Both the position numbers and the translations under genes were made by a program. DNA of 64,000 nucleotides from Chitinophaga flava (GTDB lineage: Bacteria; Bacteroidota; Bacteroidia; Chitinophagales; Chitinophagaceae), in the NCBI RefSeq assembly GCF_003308995.1, contig NZ_QFFJ01000002.1, positions 124,001-188,000 on the forward strand, given 5' to 3'. The notes beneath the pieces are model-generated. The model did not search any database, was not told the DNA's origin, and saw only the letters and a list, made by a program, of their open reading frames with translations. How positions within the stretch are numbered: position 1 is the first letter of the stretch; each line of letters starts with the position of its first letter. Positions 17,526 through 25,738 of this stretch are shown here, piece after piece.

Positions 17526-18464
17526 ATGCTTCAGCCTATACCAGCTATTGACGAGCTGATTATGCATTTTATCCAATCGCCGCAGGACCCTGCTTTACAG
17601 GCATCTGTTGCGGAATTGGTGGCCAACAACCCAGAGCATGCCCGCTATATTGAAAGCAGGCTGCAGGCGTGGCTCGTGAAAGATAGTGAGCCGACTGCAC
17701 TGACAGCCATCACTGTCAAACAAGTTGCCAGGCCATCTGTACTGCATGCCATCAAACCATGGATGCTGGGCGCCGTGGGCGTTGTCATGGCGGTGGTCCT
17801 CTTCTGCTGCTTCCGGAAAACGCCCCGAAAACTGAGGCCCTATACCAACTCCACCACTCACGTCGACTCTGTACGGTTACCCGATGGCAGCCGAATCGTG
17901 TTGAACAAAAATGCAGCCATTTTGTACGATAACAGACACCAGGATCATAACTATGCAGAAGTGATGAAAGGAGATGTTTTTTTCGATCTGCGGAAACAAA
18001 CACCCTGTACCGTGATAACGCCTGGAGACTATACGTTGCAGGCCGCTGCGGCCGCTTTTAATGTGCACGTGTCTGCTACCGGTGTTGTGGTGTTTGTATC
18101 ACGGGGAAAGGTCACCCTATCAGGTAAAGAAGCGGATGATATGGTCCTCTCTGCTAATACACAGGTAACGCTTGAAGAGAAAAAAGCCACCAGAAAAAAA
18201 CTGGACAGCCAGGGGCCGGTGGCCTGGAAAACAGGTGTGCTCCGCTTTCGCAATACCGAAGCTTCGGAAATACTGGATGCTGTCAGCGTTTGCTATGCGA
18301 TACAAATCTCTGTACCTCCTTCTGCTGAAAAATTGCTTCACAAAAAACTAACCATCGACCTCAGAAAAAAATCAGAGCGGGAAATGATCGCCCTGTTACA
18401 GAAAAGCCTGTCTGCACATCTTGCTAAAGACAGCACAGACAGGTATTACCTCACACTTAAATAA
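17526..18464 (+). CDS. FecR-family anti-sigma/regulator protein
   Basis: A 312-residue FecR protein. It has a cytoplasmic N-terminus of about 78 residues, one membrane helix ('MLGAVGVVMAVVLFCC', about 79-96), the FecR beta domain ('VRLPDGSRIVLNKNAAILYD', about 117-210) and a C-terminal DUF4974/STN-like domain ('GVLRFRNTEASEILDAVS', about 238-312). FecR proteins usually pass a signal from a TonB-dependent receptor to an ECF sigma factor. Here neither a receptor nor an ordinary ECF sigma gene is adjacent; the divergent neighbour is the sigma/TPR fusion, which I infer to be its partner. Confidence 0.9.
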   Translation: MLQPIPAIDELIMHFIQSPQDPALQASVAELVANNPEHARYIESRLQAWLVKDSEPTALTAITVKQVARPSVLHAIKPWMLGAVGVVMAVVLFCCFRKTPRKLRPYTNSTTHVDSVRLPDGSRIVLNKNAAILYDNRHQDHNYAEVMKGDVFFDLRKQTPCTVITPGDYTLQAAAAAFNVHVSATGVVVFVSRGKVTLSGKEADDMVLSANTQVTLEEKKATRKKLDSQGPVAWKTGVLRFRNTEASEILDAVSVCYAIQISVPPSAEKLLHKKLTIDLRKKSEREMIALLQKSLSAHLAKDSTDRYYLTLK

Positions 18465-18530
18465 TCACGGTTCAACGGAACATTACCAGCTGTTCAATGC
18501 AGCGCGGGTGCATTCAAGGTGTAATGTGAT

Positions 18531-18641
18531 ATGAAACACCAGCGTTGGGAAGTGAGTAATGTACCACGAGCTTTTAAAAAAGGCATAGAAAGTACGCTGG
18601 CGCCGGTAGGAGCGGGCCATGAGCTACAGTACAGTATATAA
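18531..18641 (+). other. 36-codon open frame, possible gene relic
   Basis: An ATG-started frame of 36 codons reads 'MKHQRWEVSNVPRAFKKGIE' and stops at TAA 18639-18641. The start looks like coding sequence (WEVxNVP) but the frame is short, has no seen promoter and lies just before the convergent marR gene. It may be the remains of a larger gene or chance. Confidence 0.25.
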
Positions 18642-18659
18642 GTGGTAAATGGAGAGGGG

Positions 18660-19124
18660 TTATAGTTTCAGGCCGGCGTGCAGGCGCAGCAGGACCTCTT
18701 TTAAAGTGGCAATATCTTCTTCCCCGATTGTGTCAATGTAAGCGGCTTCAATTTCCAGGATAGATTCTGATGCATCTATCAGCAGCAATTTTCCTTTTTC
18801 GGTGAGGAAGATGACGCTGGCGCGGTTGTCTGTTGCATGTTTGCGGGTGGCGATATAACCGTCTGCTTCCAGGTTTTTGACCACTTTGCTCATGGCCTGT
18901 TTGCTGATGCGGGCTTTTTTAGCCAGTTCATTGTTGATGGTGCCTGTATCGTCAATATTGATCAGTACTACCATATCGCTTGGGCGGAAGTTGTGGTAGC
19001 CCAGTACCAGCAGTTTTTCTGTTAATCGCTGGTCGAGGTCTTTTTTTACGAGGCTGAGCAAACGGCCCAGGCTGGAGGTTCTCCGCGCAAGGGAGGCCTC
19101 GTATCTTTCATCTGTGATACTCAT
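18660..19124 (-). CDS. MarR-family transcriptional regulator
   Basis: A 154-residue winged-helix protein. 'NNELAKKARISKQAMSKVVKNLEADGYI' at about 64-92 is the recognition helix region, followed by the wing ('RKHATDNRASVIFLTEKG'). MarR proteins are dimeric and typically repress their own and neighbouring genes until a small ligand binds. A perfect tandem 13-bp repeat lies 8 bp upstream of the start (19132-19157), a likely operator for autoregulation. The gene follows uxuA on the same strand after 235 bp that include a hairpin, so it is probably transcribed separately. Confidence 0.9.
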   Translation of the reverse strand: MSITDERYEASLARRTSSLGRLLSLVKKDLDQRLTEKLLVLGYHNFRPSDMVVLINIDDTGTINNELAKKARISKQAMSKVVKNLEADGYIATRKHATDNRASVIFLTEKGKLLLIDASESILEIEAAYIDTIGEEDIATLKEVLLRLHAGLKL

Positions 19125-19131
19125 GATACTG

Positions 19132-19157
19132 TGTAGGTTTAGTATGTAGGTTTAGTA
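19132..19157. promoter_or_regulatory. Tandem 13-bp repeat, candidate MarR operator
   Basis: TGTAGGTTTAGTA occurs twice head to tail with no gap (19132-19144, 19145-19157). It lies 8 bp before the marR start codon on the minus strand, where a bound repressor would block the promoter or early elongation. Confidence 0.55.
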
Positions 19158-19167
19158 AGGTCGAAAC

Positions 19168-19202
19168 AACGAAGGGCTGACATGTGCTGTCAACCCTTCG
19201 TT
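19168..19202 (-). terminator. Hairpin terminator candidate after uxuA
   Basis: Arms 19168-19182 and 19188-19202 pair over 15 bp with one imperfect position, which becomes a G-U pair on the minus-strand RNA; loop of 5. The T tract is weak (GTTGTTT). It separates uxuA from marR. Confidence 0.6.
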
Positions 19203-19359
19203 AAATATGGTAAAGAACAGTGCTGTTTGTACGCGTAATCAGCCATTACGGTATGGTTTCAAATATGCTTTCTGCTCTGGCGTAGCATCTCAGTCCGACG
19301 ATGGTATTGCTTATCCCCACCTTTACTCTTTGTGCAGACCTGATGCTGGTAGATGTCAG

Positions 19360-20526
19360 TCAATCAGAGCCTAAGGCCCCGGCTATGCCCATTTCCAGGC
19401 CCCGCAGTTCGGCCAGTCCGCGCAGGCGGCCGATAGCGCTGTATCCCGGATTGTTTTTTTTATGCAGGTCATCCAGCATCTGATGCCCATGATCCGGCCG
19501 CATTGGAATGGAAACATTGCGGCGTTTCATAGTGAGGAGGATGTTTTTCACCACGGCAAACATATCTACGTCGCCTTCTAGGTGGTTGGCTTCATGGAAG
19601 TTGCCTTGTGCATCACGCTGGGTGCTGCGCAGGTGGATGAAGTGGATATGATCGCCCAGTCGTTCGATCATACCAGGCAGGTCGTTGTCGGCTCTTACGC
19701 CATAGGAACCGGTGCAGAAGCACAAGCCATTGGCAGCATAAGGTGCAGCGATCAGCAACTCCCGGGCATCCTGCTCTGTGCTCACAATACGAGGCAGCCC
19801 GAAAATCGGAAACGGAGGATCATCCGGATGGATGGCCAGTTTAACCCCTTCTTCTTCCGCTACCGGCGCTATCTGTTGCAGGAAATAGAACAGGTGCAGC
19901 TTCAGCTGGGTGGCATCAATGCCTTTGTATTTGTCGAGTGCCGCCTGGAACTGCTCAAGTGTAAAACTTTCTTCAGAACCTGGCAGGCCGGCAATGATAT
20001 TTTTCTGTATCAGCTGTTTTTCTTCCGGTGTCATGCTATCGAAACGTTCTTTCGCACGGGAGATCTCCTCTTCGGTATAATCTTTCTCCGCATTGGGACG
20101 CTTCAGCATAAACAGGTCAAACGCCATAAAGGCATCTTTCTCAAAACGCAGCGCTTTGGAGCCGTCGGCCACTTCGTAACTCAGATCGGTACGGGTCCAG
20201 TCCAGCACCGGCATAAAATTGTAGGTTACGATGTTGATACCGCATGCAGCCAGGTTACGGATAGATTGCTGGTAATTGGCAATATACTCCCTGAACTGTC
20301 CGCTCTGCGTTTTAATATCTTCATGAACGGGAATGCTCTCCACCACAGACCAGGTAAGGCCTGCTGCTTCGATCATCGCTTTACGTTGTGAAATTTCCTC
20401 TTTCGTCCACACTACTCCATTGGGAACATGGTGCAATGCTGTCACGATTCCGGTAGCGCCGGCCTGTTTTATATCAGACAGGCTTACCGGATCATTAGGT
20501 CCGAACCATCGCCATGTCTGTTCCAT
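19360..20526 (-). CDS. uxuA: Mannonate dehydratase
   Basis: A 388-residue UxuA, which dehydrates D-mannonate to 2-keto-3-deoxygluconate in glucuronate breakdown. I choose the second ATG (20526) because the product then begins MEQTWRWFGPNDPVSL, as in known UxuA proteins; a start at 20535 would add three residues. Conserved metal and substrate residues are visible in 'LAIHPDDPPFPIFG', 'CFCTGSYGVR', 'HIHFIHLRST' and 'PMRPDHGHQM'. It lies downstream of a glycerate kinase on the same strand (123-bp gap). The pair fits use of uronic acids freed by polysaccharide lyases or glucuronidases; uxaC and kdgK are not in the window. Confidence 0.96.
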   Translation of the reverse strand: MEQTWRWFGPNDPVSLSDIKQAGATGIVTALHHVPNGVVWTKEEISQRKAMIEAAGLTWSVVESIPVHEDIKTQSGQFREYIANYQQSIRNLAACGINIVTYNFMPVLDWTRTDLSYEVADGSKALRFEKDAFMAFDLFMLKRPNAEKDYTEEEISRAKERFDSMTPEEKQLIQKNIIAGLPGSEESFTLEQFQAALDKYKGIDATQLKLHLFYFLQQIAPVAEEEGVKLAIHPDDPPFPIFGLPRIVSTEQDARELLIAAPYAANGLCFCTGSYGVRADNDLPGMIERLGDHIHFIHLRSTQRDAQGNFHEANHLEGDVDMFAVVKNILLTMKRRNVSIPMRPDHGHQMLDDLHKKNNPGYSAIGRLRGLAELRGLEMGIAGALGSD

Positions 20527-20630
20527 TCTCAGCATAATGCAATATTGGTTTTAGTAATATCCAAAACTTATGAATCAAACCCCAAAAATAGAATCTATCA
20601 GCAGATAATCAAAGTTTAAATATCAAAAGC

Positions 20631-20643
20631 TGATGACTCATCA
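20631..20643. promoter_or_regulatory. 13-bp palindrome, possible operator upstream of uxuA
   Basis: TGATGACTCATCA is a perfect palindrome around its central base, 104-117 bp upstream of the uxuA start and 6 bp after the glycerate kinase stop. GntR-type regulators of uronate genes bind palindromes of this size; the assignment is inference. Confidence 0.3.
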
Positions 20644-20649
20644 TATCAG

Positions 20650-21909
20650 TTACTCGATCAGTACGATCATCAGGTCCATCACATTAGTTTGTGTAGGCCC
20701 TGTAACCAGCAACCCGCCTGCTTTTGAGAAAAATGTCCAGGCATCATGCTGTTGCAGAAATTGTTGTGCATTCAATTGCATCGCCGTCGCTTTTTCCAGT
20801 GTATGATTGTCTGCAATGGCTCCGGCTGCATCAGTAGGCCCGTCTGTTCCATCTGTACCTGCGCTCAACAGGGTGATACCGTGCTGTCCGTCCAGGTTGA
20901 TAGCCGCTGCCAGCGCCAGTTGCTGGTTGCGCCCTCCTTTGCCGCTGCCGGTAACATGAACGGTCGTTTCTCCGCCCATCAGCAGACAACCGGGCCGTGG
21001 TCCATTGTATTGTATAGCTGCCTGTACCAGTGCGGCTGCTACCGTATGTGCTTCACCGGTAGTGGCAGATGATAACAGCTGCGGATGGTAGCCCAGGCTG
21101 CGAGCCTCTTCTGCTGCGGCCTGCATGGCGATACGATTAGTGCCCACCAGATAGTTATGCACATGGGAGAAACCTTCTTCGCCGGGCTTGGGGGTATCAG
21201 GTATGTTGCCCGCCATGCCACTATCGAGGTGCTGACGCAGACTTGCCGGCAGCTGTGGCAACAGCTCATATTTTTCCAGTATGGCCATAGTGTCCGCAAA
21301 AGTAGAAGGGTCGGGAACTGTAGGGCCCGAGCCAATCACACTCAGATCGTCGCCTACCACATCGCTTAGTATCAGGGAGCATAACGTGGCCGGATATATT
21401 TTTTGTGCCAGCCTTCCCCCTTTGATTTGGGAGAGATGTTTGCGCACGATGTTGACATCATGGATCTCTGCTCCGCTGGCCAGCAGCAGCTGAAACAGCT
21501 GTTGTACGTCTGCGAGGGAACAGCCTTCCGGCACATCGGCCAGCAGGGCGGAAGCGCCGCCAGACAACAATAGTATCACAAGGTCGCCTTCTTTTGTACC
21601 AGCTGCTATTTCCTGAAAACGTCGGGAAGCGGCCACACTCTGCGCATCCGGCACAGGATGTCCGGCCTCCAGCAGGTCGAGGTATTGCAAAGGCAAACCA
21701 TGACCGTATTTGGTTACTACCAGCCCTTCCAGGCGAAAATATGCTGACAGGAGCTGCTCCAGTTCCTGCGCCATCGCAGCGGAAGCCTTGCCGGCACCGA
21801 GTACAATCACGCGGCCGCCAGGGGGCAGCACATAATCATCTCCCGAAATAACAACGGTAGTACGATCACGTACCGCTATATGCCTGCGCACCAGTTGAGT
21901 AGGATGCAC
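20650..21909 (-). CDS. Type-2 glycerate kinase (MOFRL family); N-terminus probably longer than the annotated GTG start
   Basis: A 419-residue protein from the only standard in-frame start, GTG at 21909. It has 'VIVLGAGKASAAMAQ' (N-terminal domain), 'LLLSGGASALL', 'LILSDVVGDDLSVIGSGPT', and the C-terminal MOFRL signature 'GGRNQQLALAAAI ... SAGTDGTDGPTDAAG'. These enzymes phosphorylate D-glycerate to 2-phosphoglycerate; some older names call them hydroxypyruvate reductase. Upstream codons in frame read 'ISAIRDIKTIFLHAVSAV', which matches the family's usual first helix, but no ATG, GTG or TTG precedes them. Removing one base from the T6 run at 21972-21977 would join a TTG start at 21991. It lies upstream of uxuA on the same strand. 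Confidence 0.88.
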   Translation of the reverse strand: MHPTQLVRRHIAVRDRTTVVISGDDYVLPPGGRVIVLGAGKASAAMAQELEQLLSAYFRLEGLVVTKYGHGLPLQYLDLLEAGHPVPDAQSVAASRRFQEIAAGTKEGDLVILLLSGGASALLADVPEGCSLADVQQLFQLLLASGAEIHDVNIVRKHLSQIKGGRLAQKIYPATLCSLILSDVVGDDLSVIGSGPTVPDPSTFADTMAILEKYELLPQLPASLRQHLDSGMAGNIPDTPKPGEEGFSHVHNYLVGTNRIAMQAAAEEARSLGYHPQLLSSATTGEAHTVAAALVQAAIQYNGPRPGCLLMGGETTVHVTGSGKGGRNQQLALAAAINLDGQHGITLLSAGTDGTDGPTDAAGAIADNHTLEKATAMQLNAQQFLQQHDAWTFFSKAGGLLVTGPTQTNVMDLMIVLIE

Positions 21910-22025
21910 GGCAGATACGGCATGCAGGAAAATGGTCTTTATGTCCCGGATGGCTGAAATGTTGATGTTGGTTTTTTGGGATGATGGACAATGAATAACA
22001 GTATAACAACGATTTTGTTGTATCG

Positions 22026-22457
22026 TTATTCACGGGCAGCTTGTTTACGCTGTCTTTTTTTCTCCATCTTGGCTTCGAGATGCTCTTTTTTGCGCATCTC
22101 CCAGTCATTCCATCTTTTATACTGGGTAGCAGTGAGCACGTTTTTAAACCGCTGGCTGCGTTCAGAGTCCAGGGCTTTCAGTTGCTGCATCCGCTCTTTT
22201 TTAGGAAGTTCTTTATTGGTATGAATCACATCTCTGCGTCGGATAATGTCTTCATTGATGGCATAGATCTTCTGGTACTGATCTCTGTCGAGACCTACCT
22301 GTTTGGATATCTTATCACTGATTTTGTCTGCTCTGCCTTCCACTCCCCACCGGCCTCCCAGAGAGGTGCTGTCTTTGGTTTGCGCAGCAGTGGTCAGCTG
22401 GAAGCCTCCCAGGAGGCAACACAACAAAAGTGCCGTATAGAGCGAGAATATCTTCAT
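22026..22457 (-). CDS. Small exported charged protein, Spy/LTXXQ-like
   Basis: A 143-residue protein. The second ATG (22457) gives a direct signal peptide (MKIFSLYTALLLCCLLGGFQ); an ATG at 22466 would add three residues. The mature part is helical and very charged, with 'VGLDRDQYQKIYAINEDII' and 'VLTATQYKRWNDWEMRKKE', the spaced 'LTxxQ'-type pattern seen in periplasmic Spy/CpxP-like proteins. The C-terminus is a run of lysines and arginines. A role as a periplasmic chaperone or stress protein is only an analogy. Two TAnnTTTG boxes lie upstream. Confidence 0.7.
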   Translation of the reverse strand: MKIFSLYTALLLCCLLGGFQLTTAAQTKDSTSLGGRWGVEGRADKISDKISKQVGLDRDQYQKIYAINEDIIRRRDVIHTNKELPKKERMQQLKALDSERSQRFKNVLTATQYKRWNDWEMRKKEHLEAKMEKKRQRKQAARE

Positions 22458-22475
22458 AGTCAGCAAGTATTATAT

Positions 22476-22493
22476 CAAATTTAGACAAACTTA
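22476..22493 (-). promoter_or_regulatory. Promoter boxes of the small exported protein
   Basis: On the minus strand TAAGTTTG (22493-22486) and TAAATTTG (22483-22476) both match TAnnTTTG; the nearer one is 18 bp before the start codon. Confidence 0.45.
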
Positions 22494-22661
22494 ACGGGTA
22501 AACCCTTTTCAAATTATCCCTTTTTCGTGTTAATGCAAAAACTTATTCGGCCCCGGAACCGCTACCACTCATAAAAAAAAGTGTTATTTACTATCTCCCC
22601 GACTAATCATTTATTACATTTAAGTCGAGCAACTGAATCTAAATCGAAAAAACTGTTGTAC

Positions 22662-25600
22662 ATGAAAAGAGCTTTTGAGAAACCCGGGAGGGCTTTGCTA
22701 TCCCGTGGCGTCGCCTATGCCCTGAACCGGCACCGCAGCAAGCTGCTGGTGTTCTCGTTACTGCTGGCTGGCTCCTATGCCCATGCACAGGAAACCTATC
22801 CTGTTAATGGAATTGCGGACCCTAAAGAAGGTTGTTACGCATTTACCCATGCCACCATCATTAAAGATGCACAGACTACCCTGAGCAACGCTACACTGGT
22901 GGTGCGCGATGGCAGAATTGTGGACGCCGGTCCCGCCGCCGTAATCCCTAAAGATGCAGTGGTAGTGGATTGTAAAGGAAAGTATATCTATCCTTCCTTT
23001 GTAGACATCTTCAGCAGCTATGGCCAGACTGAAATTAAACGCACCGGCGGCTCCTGGAATGCAGCACCACAATTTCTTTCCAACACCAAAGGCGCCTATG
23101 GCTGGAACCAGGCCATCAAAAGCGAAATCAACGCAGTAGACCTTTTTGCTGTTGATGAAGCTAAAGCTGCTACACTCCGTGAAGCGGGCTTTGGTACGGT
23201 GGTATCTCAGCCAACAGACGGTGTGGCCCGTGGTACTGCTACACTCGTAACCCTCGCCAATGGCAAGGAAAATAAAGTGATCATCAAAGAAAAAGTAGCA
23301 GCTGGTTATTCTTTTGATAAAGGTACTTCTACCCAGAACTACCCCAGCTCACAGATGGGCTATATTGCCCTGCTGCGCCAGACTTTCCTCGACGCGCAAT
23401 GGTATAAATCCCAGCCGGCAAAAGAAGGTGTTAACCTCAGCCTGCAGGCCTGGAATGCCAATCAGCAGCTGCCGTCCATTTTCGAGGTAAAAGATAAATG
23501 GGATGCTCTCCGCGCCGATAAAATCGGGGATGAATTCGGAGTGCAGTATATCATCAAAGCTGGTGGCAACGAATATCAGCGCATGGCTGAAATCGCCGCT
23601 ACCAAAGCCACTTTTATCCTGCCGCTCAATTTCCCGGGAGCTATCGATATGGAAGATCCCAGCGATGCCCGTTTTGTATCACTGACCGATATGAAACACT
23701 GGGAAATGGCCCCTTCACAGCCTGCCGCTTTTGAAAAAGCAAATATCCCTTTCTGTCTGACTGCTGCTGACCTGAAAGATGTGAAGTCTTTCCTGAGCAG
23801 CGTACGCAAAGCTATCGAGTATGGACTGAGTGAACAGAAAGCACTGGATGCCCTCACCAAAACACCCGCTACTACTTTAAAAGTTTATGATAAAGTAGGA
23901 AGTCTGGAAGCCGGCAAACTGGCCAACTTCCTCATCACTTCCGGACCGGTGTTCAATGAAAACACGGTGCTGCTGCAAAACTGGGTACAAGGTAATCGTT
24001 ACCTGATCAAGTCAGACGCCTGGAATGATATCCGTGGTGTTTATACGATTAATCTGACACCCGGCAACAGCATTAAAATAGAAATAAAAGGTACGCCTGC
24101 AGCGCCTGCAGTGACTGTATTGCAGAAAGATACCATTGCCGGTCGCATAGACATCAACAATAAGCTGGTAACCCTTTCGCTGCCATTGGCCAAAAATGCC
24201 CGCAACAACATCCGGTTGAGTGGACTGATCAGTGATAACGGCTGGTCTGGTACTGGTGTCGATACCGTGGGTAGCGCCATCAGATGGAACGCTGTATTCG
24301 CCGGCATCACACCTGCCAAAGCCGATTCTGCAAAGAAAAAAGCAGCCGTAGATATGGGCCCTGTGTATTATCCTTTCAGCGGATATGGCTGGGATAAACT
24401 GCCGCAACAACAAGACATCCTCATTAAAAATGCAACTGTCTGGACCAACGAAAAAGAAGGCAGACTGGAAAACACAGACGTGCTGGTACGCAACGGCAAG
24501 ATTGCCCAGATAGGTAAAAACCTGGCTGCAGGCAGTGCCCGCGTGATAGACGGTACCGGCAAACATCTCTCTGCCGGGATCATTGATGAGCACTCTCATA
24601 TCGCTATTTCCAACGGCGTAAATGAATCCTCTCAGGCGGTGACAGCAGAGGTACGCATCGGTGATGTACTGAATCCTGATGATGTGAATATCTACCGTCA
24701 GCTGAGTGGTGGTGTTACCTCCTCTCATCTGCTGCATGGCAGTGCCAACCCGATCGGCGGACAGTCACAGCTTATCAAACTGCGCTGGGGCCAGAATGCA
24801 GAAGAATTAAAAGTAACTGCATGGGATCCTTTCATCAAATTTGCCCTGGGTGAAAACGTGAAGCAGTCCAACTGGGGTGATCGTAATACCGTTCGTTTCC
24901 CGCAGACCAGGATGGGGGTAGAGCAGGTATATGTAGATGCGTTTACCCGTGCCCGTGACTACGAAAAACAAGGTCCCGGCAAACGCCGTGATCTGGAACT
25001 GGACGCGCTGGCGGAAATCCTCAACGCCAAACGTTTCATCACCTGTCACTCTTATGTGCAGAGCGAAATCAACATGCTGATGCATGTGGCTGACAGCTTT
25101 CACTTCCGTGTAAATACCTTCACCCATATTCTCGAAGGTTACAAGGTAGCTGATAAGATGAAAGCACATGGCGCCGGCGCTGGCACCTTCGCTGACTGGT
25201 GGGCGTACAAAATGGAAGTACAGGACGCCATCCCGTATAATGCAGCTATTATGCACAAGGTAGGTGTGGTGACCGCCATCAACTCCGACGATGCGGAGAT
25301 GGCTCGTCGTCTTAACCAGGAAGCTGGTAAAATTGTGAAATACGGAGGTGTACCTGAAGAAGAGGCGCTGAAAATGGTGACGCTCAATCCTGCGAAGCTG
25401 TTGCACGTAGACAGCCGCACAGGCAGCATCAAAGTAGGCAAGGATGCCGATCTGGTGCTGTGGAGCGATAATCCGCTGAGCATCTACGCTAAAGCAGAAA
25501 AAACCATTGTAGATGGTATCGTGGAATTTGACCGCGATTACGATCTGCAGCTGCGTCAGCGTATTGCAGCAGAACGCAACAGACTGACACAAAAACTGCT

Positions 25601-25727
25601 GGGCGAAAAGAAAAAAGGCACGCCTACACAGAAGGCTTCTTTTGCACCGGATGAAATGTATCATTGCGAAGACCTGCAGGGTGGCCACCAGGAAGGTCTG
25701 GGATTAACATCAGGTGCTGGGTTCTAA
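22662..25727 (+). CDS. Tandem amidohydrolase, exported; first domain lacks metal ligands
   Basis: A 1021-residue exported protein. I choose ATG 22662, which follows an AT-rich leader and precedes a long signal-like N-terminus (charged, then 'LLVFSLLLAGSYAHAQ'). Two amidohydrolase units are visible. The first (about 50-460) has the framing strands 'ATLVVRDGRIVDAG' and 'KYIYPSFVDIFSSYGQ', but no HxH. The second (about 580-1000) has His644 and His646 in 'IIDEHSHIAIS', 'FITCHSYVQSE', 'NTFTHILEGY' and 'INSDDAEMARR', a full metal site. The enzyme probably hydrolyses a cyclic amide or peptide-like bond in the periplasm; the substrate is unknown. The next gene encodes a related protein and is in the same operon. 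Confidence 0.85.
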   Translation: MKRAFEKPGRALLSRGVAYALNRHRSKLLVFSLLLAGSYAHAQETYPVNGIADPKEGCYAFTHATIIKDAQTTLSNATLVVRDGRIVDAGPAAVIPKDAVVVDCKGKYIYPSFVDIFSSYGQTEIKRTGGSWNAAPQFLSNTKGAYGWNQAIKSEINAVDLFAVDEAKAATLREAGFGTVVSQPTDGVARGTATLVTLANGKENKVIIKEKVAAGYSFDKGTSTQNYPSSQMGYIALLRQTFLDAQWYKSQPAKEGVNLSLQAWNANQQLPSIFEVKDKWDALRADKIGDEFGVQYIIKAGGNEYQRMAEIAATKATFILPLNFPGAIDMEDPSDARFVSLTDMKHWEMAPSQPAAFEKANIPFCLTAADLKDVKSFLSSVRKAIEYGLSEQKALDALTKTPATTLKVYDKVGSLEAGKLANFLITSGPVFNENTVLLQNWVQGNRYLIKSDAWNDIRGVYTINLTPGNSIKIEIKGTPAAPAVTVLQKDTIAGRIDINNKLVTLSLPLAKNARNNIRLSGLISDNGWSGTGVDTVGSAIRWNAVFAGITPAKADSAKKKAAVDMGPVYYPFSGYGWDKLPQQQDILIKNATVWTNEKEGRLENTDVLVRNGKIAQIGKNLAAGSARVIDGTGKHLSAGIIDEHSHIAISNGVNESSQAVTAEVRIGDVLNPDDVNIYRQLSGGVTSSHLLHGSANPIGGQSQLIKLRWGQNAEELKVTAWDPFIKFALGENVKQSNWGDRNTVRFPQTRMGVEQVYVDAFTRARDYEKQGPGKRRDLELDALAEILNAKRFITCHSYVQSEINMLMHVADSFHFRVNTFTHILEGYKVADKMKAHGAGAGTFADWWAYKMEVQDAIPYNAAIMHKVGVVTAINSDDAEMARRLNQEAGKIVKYGGVPEEEALKMVTLNPAKLLHVDSRTGSIKVGKDADLVLWSDNPLSIYAKAEKTIVDGIVEFDRDYDLQLRQRIAAERNRLTQKLLGEKKKGTPTQKASFAPDEMYHCEDLQGGHQEGLGLTSGAGF

Positions 25728-25738
25728 AAAATAAAATC

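Noticed and set aside
19132..19157. Tandem repeat as a CRISPR remnant
   Set aside because: Only two units, 13 bp, no spacers and no cas genes.
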